This document shows, in pieces, positions 1-11,701 of a stretch of 64,000 bases of DNA. Under the pieces are notes generated by a model that did no database searches, had not been told where the DNA came from, and saw nothing but the letters and a program-made list of their open reading frames with translations. Source of the stretch: Aspergillus flavus (taxonomy: Eukaryota; Ascomycota; Eurotiomycetes; Eurotiales; Aspergillaceae). The stretch lies in contig NC_092406.1 of the NCBI RefSeq assembly GCF_009017415.1, forward strand, positions 5,022,001 through 5,086,000. The letters run 5' to 3'. The position numbers and the translations under genes are program-made. The stretch's first letter is position 1; every line of letters begins with the position of its first letter.

Positions 1-1709
1 TCTCCTGCTCCGGTCTCCGCAGAAAGTCCTCCATCCGGCGCGCATTCGACCTGGCACTGAAGTAATCATGAAAGACAAGAGGAAGAAAACCCAGCGTGCC
101 CTGGAGATGAGGTAATGATTCAACCATTGGAAAGATAGTCGACGGGGACATCGAACCCTTTATGTACGCGTATGTGCATACTGAAGTCGCCGCAATAATA
201 AACGGCGATGCAACACTCCACACGGATCGTATATTGCTAGCATTGAAACACAAGCGAAGATGCCTAAGCTCCTCGAGCCGAAACGAGTCAATGCGTTCCT
301 CCCACTGCGTCTCCGAGGCAGAGAATTTGATCTGTCGGAGAGAATGCATGGCTTCTGTAATTGCTTTTGTCTTTTTGTCTCTTGCCATGGCGAGCTTCTT
401 TCGCGCCGCTCGCTCATGTTTGATAACTGACATGTGTACCGGTATACTCATTACTGTGGCTATCATCGCGGCAAGTGTGCTCTGCCATCCAAGCAATCTG
501 ATAAGAAATAAGACGGCAAAAAAGAACCGGATAAACGAGGACGGGATATAGTGGTTGACAGCCGTGAACTTGCTGAAGGAAAGAGTGTCAGACGAGATGA
601 GGTTCACGGCGTCGGGCTTAGACTGGGAGCCCTTTTTGCTGGAGGTCTTCGAATCCTTCACTCTCAATGCCTTTTGAAACAAAGCCATAATCAGTTGGGC
701 TCTAACCGGAATAGCCATTTCCGACCACTGTATCCAAAGCAGGTGGTAATTAAGGATAGTCTGACAAAGAGAGAATAGCCCTATGCCAATTAGCCAGAGC
801 CAGGCATCTTGTTTTGCACTTGCGTCATTCTCAAGACTTTTGAGAAGTTTCATAACACAATAAGATGGTCCGAAGGTAAATATAGATCGCGCAAGCATCA
901 GAGCCCAGTGCTTCACGATTTCAAAATAACGTTCTGCGAGGATATGATTCCACAAGCTTGTCTTTGAGGAGTCAAGGGTGATTAGCGGCTGACTCTTCGA
1001 TCTACTACGAAAGTTTAGGGCAGGGAGTTGATCGAGAGGGACATGGTTCCCAGCAATATCAAGGGCTGTTGTACACCATTGCATCGAATATTTCTGAAAG
1101 GCCGACTTGCTGTTTTCAAGATCGACAGCCTTTCCCTCGGCTGTGAACACAGCTGGGCGACGAGGAAAGAGGATTTGAATGACTATCAGAAAGGTCGCGA
1201 GATAAAGCCGCAAGGCTCTTGGGGGTCCAGATACTGCACGAGTCTCTTTACTTGGCCATGACATAAAAGTCTCAGGGAGGACAATAACAGCAGATAATGC
1301 CGACCCTCGAAGGCCAGCATTATAAATCTCAACAGGATCCCTCTTCAATTGGAGATACAGTCCATGTAATGAGAGCAAACCCTACACGCCAAGTCAGTCA
1401 GCCGTACCCGAGGAAGCAGAAATATTGGTTCATCGGGAAGCAACTTGCCCACAGTATTATGCTCCAGGTAGACCAATGCAGTTGCGTTAGACAGAAGTCG
1501 AATGGTAGATATTCTCGCGGGTAATTACCATCCGCAACTGCAATGCCCAGGCCTAGCCATGACAGCAGCGTAGTGAGAGAAACTAGGATGCGAATACGAA
1601 CGTTGTACTCGCTCTGGCTCTCTTTCGAGGTAATTCCATCCTCGTCTGAATACATGATTGTCGCCAAGGACGAGTGAAGCACGCCTATAAGGTATCTGCG
1701 GGGTGCCAA
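1..1709 (-). CDS. ABC transporter, class C (MRP-like), partial, runs off left edge
   Basis: This is the N-terminal part of a multidrug-resistance-associated (ABCC) exporter of the plasma or vacuolar membrane. Reading right to left, it shows an N-terminal hydrophobic region (TMD0-like, with LVSLTTLLSWLGLGIAV). A first transmembrane domain follows, with segments such as WLWLIGIGLFSLCQTIL and the typical ABCC signature WSEMAIPVRAQLIMALFQKAL, then SSDTLSFSKFTAVNHYIPSS and RDKKTKAITEAMHSLRQIKF. An intron lies near 1300-1400. The Walker and signature motifs of the nucleotide-binding domains would lie beyond position 1, so function as a pump cannot be checked here. The start is uncertain: the first ATG in the frame is near 1655, but the frame is open to about 1760 and a short upstream exon is possible. 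Family assignment is secure. Substrate is unknown. Confidence 0.8.
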
Positions 1710-2173
1710 GGAACGAAAACAAAACTCTGCTTGACTCGTATGGGTAGAATAGCGTTGAAAGTGTTTGATGACAAGCCCTTGGGTGCGTTAAAATGGTGCA
1801 ATCGGTGTTTAAAATCGTGTGCTTTGTTAGGGCTTACTTACTAGTGAGCAACGCGATAAGAGCCAATATCGAGGCTTCGGACACAGTCTCACCGAGATCA
1901 GGAACAGCATCCTACGTCCGGTCTCATAACTTCACGCTTTTGGTCTAGACCTGCACAAGCTGATAGTGAGTGTCATCCGAGCTTTAACTCATCCTGTCGA
2001 TAATCCAGCCTATTTGCGGCCGTTGAATGAGTCGAACAAGACGGGCTTAGAATATAGATATTAACGATCCCCACAATCATACGCTAAAGAGATATACCCC
2101 TGCAGGAGATAACGCTATAACCAACACTCCTATAACATAACTAAGCCTTTTCATTCATATTCCATAACCTACA
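1710..2173. other. intergenic, no gene seen
   Basis: Upstream region of the ABC transporter. A GTAAGTAAG on the minus strand near 1838 could be the donor of a small upstream exon of that gene, but I could not close a convincing frame. Confidence 0.4.
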
Positions 2174-3210
2174 CTACACATTGCCATGTCCCTGTTCCAA
2201 AGAGCGCTCCATTCGGATATAAGCATCCTCCTCTTCCACCCGCTCCAGATAGTCCCCAGGTAACACGATGGCCTTATCAATAGCCATCGGTAGACTACGG
2301 TGTCTACCGCGGAGCATCGCAGCACGAAGAACCACCTTACTCAGAGAGTACCAGCCACCCGAGAAACTATATGCCTGGTCCGGGAGCCCGGTGGTAATTC
2401 CCACATATCCGTAGGCACTGATAGTCTCGAAGATGATATTAAAGACAGAGTATACAACTGGATCTCGAGTGAAACTTCCCGCTTCGACAATGGATATGAT
2501 GATCACCGCTAGTGCGAGCCACCATATGTCATACGCTAATTGGACATGGAGCTGCTGTTTGACAAAGTAAAGTCGACTGGAGGGCACGGTCTTTGGCGGC
2601 TTTTCTTGTTGGTGATTAGATTTTGGAGTCGTCTCTCCAGCGTAGATCCCTAGGCTTCGCTCTTCGTACACGTTGGAGCTGCGCATAGTAATCACCACGG
2701 GATAAACAAATATATGCATTATGACAACGTATATGACCTGTGTTCCGATCTGCAGTGATGATATAGCGACGATATAGAAACCACCAGTCCTAACACATAG
2801 CGCCTGAAACAGCCGTCTAAAGCGCGTGGTCCAGGGGTATTCTGTTGACGGATGGATTATCAATCTAACTTGTGTTAGTACTGCATTTATCTCCTGTGTG
2901 TATAAGCTGAAACAGTTGGTCTCACATTCAAAACTCCGAATGCGGCCCAGTCGAGGCCGTTCAGAACAATAACAGCACACAGAAGCCACCAGGTGTGGCG
3001 AGAAGGAAATAGGTTGGTATAGCACCGTCGTGGATAGTCAAGCAAGAAGCGTAAAGTGTGACGATGATGGGCGAAGTAGTCGTTTTCCGGTAGCATATGT
3101 AGTGATGTGTACCATATGCAACGGAGGAATATCGGATACGTGACAGTATGTGCAAGGCCACAAAGAGTACTATCTACAGTATTGAGAGCACTTTTTGATA
3201 ATAAGAACAT
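2174..3210 (-). pseudogene. Trk-type K+ transporter relic, C-terminal part only
   Basis: Homologous to the C-terminal third to half of fungal Trk/TrkH high-affinity potassium transporters of the plasma membrane. The order is conserved: TYPIFLRC, then DYPRRCYTNLFPSRHTWWLL, a spacer, MHIFVYPVVITMRSSNVYEE, then a P-loop-like FETISAYGYVGITTGLPD, then LRGRHRSLPMAIDKAIVLP near the C-terminus. Fungal Trk proteins are usually about 750-900 residues; only about 330 remain. The N-terminal part, with at least two of the four M-P-M units, is missing, and an in-frame stop lies just upstream of the first Met at 3210. The two frames (3210-2917 and about 2885-2174) can only be joined in phase by a 32-bp intron or one with a poor acceptor. 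I read this as a decaying gene. A short expressed protein cannot be excluded. Confidence 0.75.
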
Positions 3211-3321
3211 AGGACAAATTTGCCAACCCGTTTACCAAAGTAATAAGAGTAAATGATATGATCATCACAGTTCATTACTAAAAGTGTCTAACACTAAAAT
3301 ACTTTTATCTAAAACCATTCT

Positions 3322-4334
3322 TCACGCCTCCTCCGGCCAATTATCATAACCAAATGTATCCTTCATGTTCACAAACCGGAAATGTCTTCCCTCTGCAACA
3401 TCATTAATAGCCTTAAACTCCTCATCCGACAACTCAACCGACTGAAAGTTCGACTCAATTCTCGCAGGGTTCGAGCTCTTCGGCAAAACCACATAGCCTC
3501 TCTTCAATCCCCAAGCGATCAAAATCTGCGCCAAAGTACAGCCCTTCTGCTTGGCAATTTCGTTTAATGTCGGGTTCTCAGACACCTTCTCGCCCGTGGT
3601 CGGGACCTGGTTCTGGGATCCAAGGGGCGAGTAAGCCTCAACCACGATACCGTTCTTTTGGCAGTAGTTGACGAGCTCGGTATTAGGGAGGAAGGGGTGG
3701 ATCTCGATTTGGTTGACTTGGGGCTTGATCTTGGCAATCTTGTTGAGATACTCAAGGCCTTCGATACGCCAGTTAGAGACGCCGATTGCACGGGCTTTGC
3801 CGTCTTCGTAGATCTTCTCCATTGCTCGCCATGTTTCTTCGGGGTTCTTTGTCAGGTCTTCGAGGATGATGTACTATTCATATTGTTAGTGATTGTTTAC
3901 ATATTCTGGGTAAATTGATAACGTACCTTTCCATCCGGACCAAGCTTCGGCTGATGCTTCTCATCCTTCTCAGCGGCAATGGGCCAGTGCACGAGAAACA
4001 GATCCACGTAGCTCAATTGCAAGTTCTTCAATGAATCTTCCAACGACCAGAGAACATCGTCATACCGATGCAGGTGGTTCCACACCTTCGTCGTCACAAA
4101 CAGATCCTCCCGTTTAACCGACGGGTTCTCTTTCAGGAAATCTTGAATCGCCTGTCCTACTTCGTCCTCATTGGCATAGAACCAGGCACATTCGAGGTGG
4201 CGGTAGCCGACTTTCAACGCGTGACGGACAGCCTTGTACGTCTCGCCTTTGGAGCCTTCGTTAGCGAAGGTACCGAAGCCGACGCCTGGGATGGTGACGC
4301 CGTTGCTTGTTTTGAAGGATACGCCAGAGGACAT
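3322..4334 (-). CDS. Aldo/keto reductase (AKR1-like, NADPH-dependent)
   Basis: Two exons, 4334-3927 and 3873-3322, with an in-phase 53-bp intron (GTACGT..TAG), give 319 residues, normal for the AKR superfamily. These cytosolic (alpha/beta)8-barrel enzymes reduce aldehydes or ketones with NADPH. Visible motifs are the N-terminal NGVTIPGVGFGTF, GYRHLECAWFYANE carrying the catalytic Tyr, VTTKVW with the catalytic Lys, LVHWP with the catalytic His, and the cofactor-binding LPKSSNPARIESN near the C-terminus. Oddity: the catalytic Asp of the usual GYRH(L/I)D motif is Glu here. The closest well-known relatives are glycerol dehydrogenase/GCY1-like and xylose-reductase-like proteins. The substrate cannot be told from sequence. 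Its neighbours give no pathway context. Confidence 0.9.
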
Positions 4335-6175
4335 TTTGCCGTTATGATGGGTTGAGGCTGTGATGGGAAGTAATTGCGATGCTTGTGTATGTGTAGTTTG
4401 AATTCAATTCCAATTATGAGAGGGTGACATGAATGGACAGCTTTATTTAAAAGCCTGGCATGAACAAATACATTCATGACCTCATTCATAGCTGAGAGGC
4501 GAGCTATTTCGTCATTGGATCCAGTTCGGTTGGTTCCAGTCTCCGGTGTACACCGAGTGGGTTCATACCGAAGCTATCATTGGAACCGTGCCGCTGCTTA
4601 GGGCTCCACCCTTGTTTAAAGCTGGAGCTCGACGTGCTGGTAGCTTCGGATTTAACAGATGCTGGAATTAACAGCTGTGCTGAAAACGCACAATGGCATG
4701 TTATCGAATATTCGTGATTTGTGTCTACTCGGGTCCACACAGCGCCATAGATCCTTCTAGGGCTCGGAGCTACATGGCAGATGCCAACGACTTCCTTGTT
4801 AACAGTTAGACTTGTGGTTCAATGGGAGTTAGACTGTATCTGTATGATAAAAACACAGATTATCTATAAGAAAGTCTGGCTATATAACGTCAGCTTCTTG
4901 AATTACACCTGATGCTCCGATCGTTAGTAGCTCATAATTATAAATCCACGACATCCAGGGCATACATTTTCAGCCTGAGGCACAAAGGCATCTATTCACG
5001 GTCATGTGATCTTACTCAGTCCAACAGAAAGGCCACAATAAGGCCCCTGAAAACGCCATCACTGTATATCTGACGTGATGTTTAAACTCTCAGTTGCTTT
5101 GTAACATTTATACACTAGTCAAGTAATATGTATTAAGGTTGTGATCGTCATTTCCATTGACATATCAAGGGACTCGTCGTCAAACCAAACAAGATATATT
5201 TCTCCCGCGTCACTTCGTATTCTCACCGATATCTTTCTCTTCCCCCACGTCAAAAGTACCTCTTACTCAAACTTCCCAAGTAAACTTAAATGCCGTAACT
5301 TCGTGTCTACGTAGTCTAAATTGCCACCAACACCCCTCCCATATCCCTTGCTCATCCGAGTGAGCCCTAATTTCTTTGAGAAAGGCCCGAGCTAGACATA
5401 AACTATTTCATCAGTCTTGGATGGCTTCCCCGGAACTCTCACTCCGTAAACCACAGATTTTAATATATAATGCTAGCGCGTTCAGACGTTTCCAAACCTT
5501 GAATTGCCGGCCCGGGGGCTTGGGCCTTGGGACGGCTTGTGGTTTCCGGTTGAATAAAGGTTACATGGACGATCTTTGCAATGTTACACTTTACATATTG
5601 TTTTAGTTAGAGATCTGGATATGTATCCAGTCTAGTGAGCACTAGCGACGCCCTTCTTGTTATTTCAGGATATTTGTGTGATACATCTACTGCACAGGTA
5701 GGGAGGAATAGTAAATCCGATTGGGACGCATAGACCCAAAAAGAAAAAAACCTTCATTTTTCCAGCAGGGGAAATTCATAACAAGTATTGTACCTAAACA
5801 GCTTAGGACTTGGCTCATTTCCGGGCATTTCGCAAGGTCTACTCGATCGCGACGCAGTCTGCATCGGCGGATAAATACTCCTCTGCCAATCATTCCGCAA
5901 TCATACGGAAGTCATGCGGTAGGGATTCACGCCTCCTTCAATGAGCTTGGGAAATTAATGGAGGACGAAGGATCTGCCGCGGACACTTCGGACGCTTGTC
6001 TGGGGTGACTGACACATCGTAGTTATCAGCTAAGGTACCTAACTGAACATGAATTTAGTCCCCTCCACCAATCAAACAGACTCGACCCTCGGACATCATG
6101 TTTCAGGTTGCTCTTTTTTCGGCTCAATTTGACAAGTAGACATCGATCGGCCTTCTCGACAACGTGAGCTGTTCT
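4335..6175. other. long intergenic region, no supported gene
   Basis: Short open frames on both strands (for example around 4504-4740, 5157-5363 and 5721-6008) have no recognisable domain, no splice-extendable frame and uneven composition. I see no transposon ends or tRNA. Confidence 0.5.
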
Positions 6176-7467
6176 CTAGACTTTCTTCTCGACTGCCTCG
6201 TAGCTGACTGAAATCTCGTCCGTCCTTTCGATGCCTGCAGCGCCCGGAAGGATATGCTCGTTGCTGATATTGCTTTTGTGATAATCTCCAGCAGGTGCCC
6301 GAAGGGAACCGCCGATCGTTTCGACGGCGGAAGGGTCAAGGCCGGATTTCGAAAGTCTGCCGTACTTGCGACCGCTGCCGTACAATGGCAGTTTGTAGGA
6401 AGTGTTGCCAGAGCTGCCTTCATCCTTCGTGCCGTACCTAACGCGAACGTAGAGAGGACGGAGGACGGGAATCGACGAGCACATGATCGTCACGCAACTT
6501 TCGGTTGCGGACCAGATGAGCATTGGCACGGTATCATCTTCGACTTGGGTCAGCTCTACCATATTAGCGAGAGTGAAGAGAACGTACAGATGTACTCAGA
6601 TGCATTCAGGCCGGACAGGGCTACAGTGCGAACGATGCCACATACTCCAGCACTCGAGTCTCCAAGTCAGATTTTGGTCCAAGCTAGTGAGGGTTTCCAA
6701 GCTTACAAGATTCCAAGGCTGAGACCGCAGGCAACGGTGATCTTCTCCTTTTGCTTCATGTTGAGATCCCAGATGATGAACCATGGAAGAATCGCGAAGG
6801 AGAAGTCGGCCGCGACGAACCACGCTAGAAAAAGTCAGACTTTTTCATTCATGAATCCAAGATCATGCAGCACTCACAACCAACCGTGTAACCCACTTTA
6901 GAAAAGTCGAGCCAACACGTTCCTTCTAGAGTTGGGTTCCAAGTCTTCTGGACTGGAAAGCACTGTACCACAACAGTGATGCTGGCGAACAGAGTGATAA
7001 AAGTGGTGATCCCAAGACATCCCCAGATAAACCAAATCTGAATTTTATTTCGCACGATTCGAAGAAGGAAGGTGCCAACGGCTCCTTTACCTACACCAAT
7101 GACCATGATACCAGCCACCTGGCTGAACACTTCATACATGGTGGCTTTGGAATAGATAACCGGGTCACCGACATCAGCAAACAGTCGCCCTAGACCGTAG
7201 TGGGTTGCGATGCTGACAAAAATGGTGTAAAGGATGTGAAGAATCTGCCGCCCGTCAGCCTTTGCCCAAGTATATTTGTGTTACGGCTATTTCCCTTACC
7301 AACGCAAGTACAACTAGATAATCATCAAGGCCGACCGCATTCAGAAGGTGTTTTCGCGTATAGAGCCTGAGCCCTGCGAAGACAGCAAAGACCACGACCT
7401 CCACCCAAAGGACCGCATTTGTCATGGGCCCTAAACCTCCGTATGCGCTCATGTCGAAGATGGCCAC
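6176..7467 (-). CDS. Rhodopsin-domain (PTH11-like) integral membrane protein
   Basis: Five exons close in phase: 7467-7300, 7244-6878, 6824-6707, 6652-6588 and 6537-6176, giving 359 residues. It belongs to the large fungal rhodopsin-domain family (also named after satratoxin SC1 cluster protein 4), 7-TM proteins related in fold to PTH11 receptors. Diagnostic features are AVGLDDYLVVLAL after TM1-2, then KGAVGTFLLRIVRNKIQIW, VVQCFPVQKTWNPTLEGTCW (the Cys/Trp loop), WFVAADFSFAILPWFIIWDL, and TESCVTIMCSSIPVLRPLY, followed by a hydrophilic cytoplasmic tail. It lacks the retinal-binding Lys context of true microbial rhodopsins. Role unknown: sensing or accessory membrane protein is the usual guess. 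A second member lies at 44499-46095. Confidence 0.88.
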
Positions 7468-8254
7468 AGTAGATTCACGACTAGAAGTGAAAGGTCATTG
7501 GGGTGAGAGAAGGAAGAAAGATTTCCTACCCAACACGAGAAGATGCAGCCATTCGTGTAGTATTAATATAGAAGGGTTTATGACCTGTAGATTGAGCGAC
7601 ATCGTCTCCTGCTACTGCTCCGAAGCAAAAGTACGCCAGGATCACAGCATGGCGACCTCTAATGTATTAGTATGAAGGGGGATATGACCTGTACTTCGAG
7701 CGACATGGTTCTCTGCTGCCGATCTAAAGTTAGAGAACGCCAAGAAATCGGCATGGTGCCCTGTAGCGTTGCAGGATGAACATATTTATTCAGGACCCAA
7801 GTGACAGAGCGCGGCCCAGCCGATCCGGCGAATTGACCCCCTGCATGCTGCCACCGGTGCCTAGACTGGTGGTGGCGTGGCCCAGACATGCAGCGATCTT
7901 TCCCGAATGGGCTTAAGCGACTACATTAGTACATTGGCCCGTCCTCGGGAATTGTACTTAACGATGATCCTGGAGCTCTCTTAACTTCGTCCAGAGAAGA
8001 AGGTTTCCAATTATTTTCCGTACTAACAAGTCAAACGCAGGAAATCTTGACGTCTTGTGGGGCATTGTTCGTTAGTGCTGAGGGGTTCACCCCGCTGGCT
8101 TCATCAGAGATTCGACATTTGGCCCTAGCGCTGCTCGCGAAATGGGGACCGTTGGCCCATATATACCGTCGCCCACCTCGTCCGCCCTGGCCTGGTGCAA
8201 CATTGTCATCAATTCCTTCAGTTGAACTCCGAAATTAAAATTAGAAAGTGCACC
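7468..8254. other. divergent intergenic region with imperfect tandem duplication
   Basis: This separates the rhodopsin-domain gene (minus) from the methyltransferase (plus). It contains two related blocks of about 103 bp (listed separately). No gene is supported. Confidence 0.6.
7561..7765. repeat. imperfect tandem duplication, about 103-bp unit, two copies
   Basis: Copy 1 starts at 7561 (TATTAATATAGAAGGG, then TATGACCTGTA, then GAGCGACAT) and copy 2 at 7664 (TATTAGTATGAAGGGG, then TATGACCTGTA, then CGAGCGACAT). Both then share a CTCTGCTRC-like stretch and, further on, GCATGG. Divergence is visible throughout, so the duplication is old. It lies in the shared upstream region of two divergent genes. 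Confidence 0.65.
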
Positions 8255-9615
8255 ATGCGGTCTCAGATCTTAGAAACTATTGCTGCTCTGGATGCAATTA
8301 ATCCTGAGGCATTTGGCGGAACCGAAGTGGAACGCCTACAAGTGCGCGCTGCAGCACGTCGACTGCTCGCCCGATTGGAAACACCCTATGAGCGCGCCTG
8401 GGGCTTCTGCTTCGAACATCCGGTTGTCTTTGCCGCTCTGCAGATATGCATCAACGTGGGCCTTTGGAAATCTTGGACAAGCGCTGGAGGGGGTGAGAAG
8501 TCTATCCACGAGTTGGTAGAATTCACTACTCCCACCGTTGATACAAACCTGTTGCGTAAGCCTACACCCCCATGCTAGCATAATTACCGTAAAGTTCACT
8601 GAAGGCGTACAGGACGGCTCTTCCGCTTGCTAGCAGCTTTCAACGTGGTTGAGGAATCAGCGGAAGACACATTCAAACCGACTGCGTTCTCGTACGCTAT
8701 CGGCGACGAGAGCACCAAGGTCCGCGCCTCTCTTCAAGCAGCGTAAGCATGCCTCCCTGGCCATCAGTCCATCTGCTGTCCTGACGTCTTGATCAGAACA
8801 TACCAATACATTGCGGCTGGCCATAACTTGCCGACCTATCTGGCCAAGACCTCCTATAAGGAGCCTATGGACGTTAATGAGAATAATTACACGGACTCTG
8901 ATCCGGACGGCCTCACCTTCTTCGGGCGATTGCAGAAAAGCCCCGCGTATTTTGAAGCTTTCACCGGCCATATGGAAGCCTGGACGGCATGGAAGACCCC
9001 ATGGACTAAGGTTTACGATACAACCGCCCTACTCGAAGGTGCCAAGCTGGACGATGCTTCTCCATTAGTGGTTGATCTTGGTGGAAACACCGGGACGGAC
9101 ATCTCGTACGTCCTTGCTAAGCATCCCGACATCCCTGCTGGATCGCTAGTTTTGCAAGATCTTCCAGAGGTGATTGCCAATGTTCATGTCGATAAGAAGA
9201 TCACGGCTATGGTTCATGACTTTTTCTTACCCCAACCTGTGAAAGGTGAGAGGCACTCCGGTCCAGAAATCCAGGTCTGCCTATTAATACTAGAACTGCA
9301 GGGAGCCGTGCTTACTTTCTGCACGCCGTTCTCCATGACTGGCCAGATGACAAAGCGAAGCAACTGCTCGTGAACACCAGAAACGCCATGGTAAAAGGCT
9401 ACTCCAAACTCCTCATCTATGACATCGTTCTTCCGCCAATAGGAGCAAGCATCAGCCAAACCACAATGGACGTGGAGATGATGTCGTTACTATCAGCTTC
9501 CGAACGGACGCAAGATGCATGGGAGAATCTGTTAACCGATGCTGGTTTCAAGATTATCAACTTTTGGCCTGACCCTCAAGAGTATGAGATGATCATCGAA
9601 GCCGAGATCGCGTAG
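8255..9615 (+). CDS. SAM-dependent O-methyltransferase (secondary-metabolism type)
   Basis: Four exons, 8255-8555, 8613-8742, 8797-9245 and 9302-9615, give 397 residues, the normal length for class II plant/fungal O-methyltransferases. The N-terminal half is the helical dimerisation/winged-helix part (QILETIAALDAINPEAFGG, RRLFRLLAAFNVVEES). The Rossmann-like methyltransferase domain follows with motif I VVDLGGNTGTD near residue 230, VLQDLPEVI, and the catalytic region YFLHAVLHDWPDDKAKQLL near residue 303, whose His is the expected general base. The C-terminal MDVEMMSLLSASERT and LLTDAGFKIINFWP match the family. The start is the ATG 14 codons before the conserved helix. Motif I usually reads DxGGGxG; here it is GGNTG, which is notable. 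No polyketide or peptide synthase is next to it, so its substrate is unknown. Confidence 0.93.
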
Positions 9616-10046
9616 ATTTCATACTTCACCCTACTTGAAAGTATAAGAAGGCCAATTGAGATAGACGAATTTGAGACAAGAGGGTGCTATATGTCAGATT
9701 GAGTTAAACAATAATACCTAATTTGTTCTCGAATTCATATACTGGATCGATCTCAGGTCAATATTTTTTATGCCAAGGGACTGCATAGCCATGTAATGCA
9801 CACACTAGGGCTGTCTTACGGAGCATTTCACCGGAACCTGCGACACGAATTTTGGAATTCGCCCTGTTCTGGTATATCTCGTATGACCAAGCCGGCTAGC
9901 GGCAGATTAATTTGACTTCATGAAGTCCGGAACGGATGATAACTGCTACATCATGGACTGGACGGAGGTATTCAAGTAGAACTTCTATTTCATTAGGAAG
10001 TAAAGAACTTCATAGACAATCGTGGCATTACCATAAACAAGCGGGC
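9616..10046. other. convergent intergenic region
   Basis: 3' flanks of the methyltransferase and the SDR gene. No gene or repeat is seen. Confidence 0.5.
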
Positions 10047-11045
10047 TTAGTGACCCAAGTTCTTGGGCGCAGGGGTGGCTGGTCCCTCGGGGGTGACGTA
10101 TGCCTATCATGCAGTTAGCTATCCTTCTGAGCAAGTTCGTGATTTCAAAACACATACCTTCGACATTCCACCGTCAACAACAAAGTCGTGACCGTTGACG
10201 AAGCTGCTTTCGTCGCTAGCAAGGAAAACGACTGCATGCGCTTGCTCGATTGCCTCGCCGAACCGTCCGGTCGGGAAATGCACCTCACGACGGAACCGCT
10301 TAGGCTTATCATCGCCTAGCCAGTCCTGCAAGAGCGGGGTGCTGTTACCGTTAGCATGGTTATCAGTCAAGCTCAATGCTAATGCAGAACGTACTTTAGC
10401 GGGGCGGGGCACAGTGCATTGAAGCGGAATCCCTCCCGAGCATGCACAATGGCTAGTTCACGGGTCAGGGCCAGCACCGCGCCCTTGCTGGCAGTGTAAG
10501 CCAGCTGAGGAGTGGCACTACCCACTAAGGCAACTACACTAGCAGTGTTGATAATGCTACCCTTGGTCTTCTTATGACGACGGAGACTGAGCACGGCGTG
10601 CTTGCATCCAAACCACACCCCCTTCACATTAATGTTCTGTGTCAAATCCCAAATCTTCTCTGGCGTGTCCACGGCGTCGGCATCGTCAGCATGCATAATA
10701 CCAGCGTTATTGAAGATCACGTCAGTTCCGCCCCAGCTGTCTTGAGATTCCACCATCGCTTGTACCTCGGACTCCTTGGAAACATCGCACTTGAAAGTTT
10801 CAACCCGTGGGGCATTGGGGACAACCTCCTTCACTTTGGCGAGGGCTTTCTCGAGGGCAGGAGCAGAGATGTCGGCCATGAGGACATTGGCACCTTCGCG
10901 GGCGAAGAGGATGCTAGTCTCGAGACCGATCCCTCTACACTATATTAGTACATTGCGGGGGAAAGAAATTGCGTATTGGGGCTCACCCTGCAGCACCAGT
11001 GATTATAGCATTCTTGTCTTGAAGACGGCCTGTTGGAGTAGCCAT
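10047..11045 (-). CDS. Short-chain dehydrogenase/reductase (SDR)
   Basis: Four exons, 11045-10987, 10934-10395, 10341-10158 and 10103-10047, with consistent phases give 279 residues. The classical SDR motifs are all present: the cofactor motif TGAAGGIG, split by intron 1, and then NNAG in [11 protein letters not shown]. The catalytic Ser lies in [10 protein letters not shown], the YxxxK pair in AYTASKGAV, and the C-terminal seal region is [19 protein letters not shown]. The last short exon encodes [18 protein letters not shown]. These are soluble tetrameric NAD(P)-dependent alcohol dehydrogenases or ketoreductases. Cofactor preference: the residues after beta-2 (ANVLMADIS) include an Asp, suggesting NAD(H). 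The gene is divergent from the glutamine-synthetase-like gene across about 650 bp. Confidence 0.93.
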
Positions 11046-11701
11046 TATGTCGTATTCCTGCTAGCAAGCGATTCTCAGTGAGTAGTTATCCTCGGCGGGG
11101 ACATCGGACTTCTGGATGATGTCATAAGCAGACTGTAGGACTCACGCTTACGGAGATCACTTTGTGGTTGACAGTCCCGACCCGACTAGAATACAACGAA
11201 GGAATGAGTATTGATTCGCAAAGATAGGGACTCTGTCACAGTAGATCAATTGAAGAAGCAGCTGGTGACAACACACCACGAAACGCGGGGCAGTTCCCAC
11301 AGGTTATTATCTAAGCTGTTGTGGAATCAAGTGACATCAAGTGACATTGAGATAAACTGATAACGAGGGGCGGAAGATTGAGGATTCTCCTGGTATCATC
11401 TTCCTTCCAGGATGACAAGCATGAAGAGCGCAAGGCCCCGACCAAGCTTCTCGGTCATACTGGGCCCATACGACCAAACATTAATATGATGTGAATGGAC
11501 AATGGCAAGGAAGCAGTTTATCTCCTATGCGGTCATTTGATCCGCATGACGATAAGGCGCCGATAACAGATGACCCGCTGTGGCTCCTTCGTTCCGCCCA
11601 CACCTTCTTAGACCGCGACTCTCCCTTGTTTGCAGGCTCATGTCTTTCGACCACTTTTATTCCTATATTTGAACTGACGTTGCTTCACTGCCAGCTCCAA
11701 T
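11046..11701. promoter_or_regulatory. divergent promoter region between SDR and GS-like genes
   Basis: About 656 bp separates the two start codons. Both genes point away from each other, so their promoters must lie here. I did not identify a specific operator. Confidence 0.5.
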
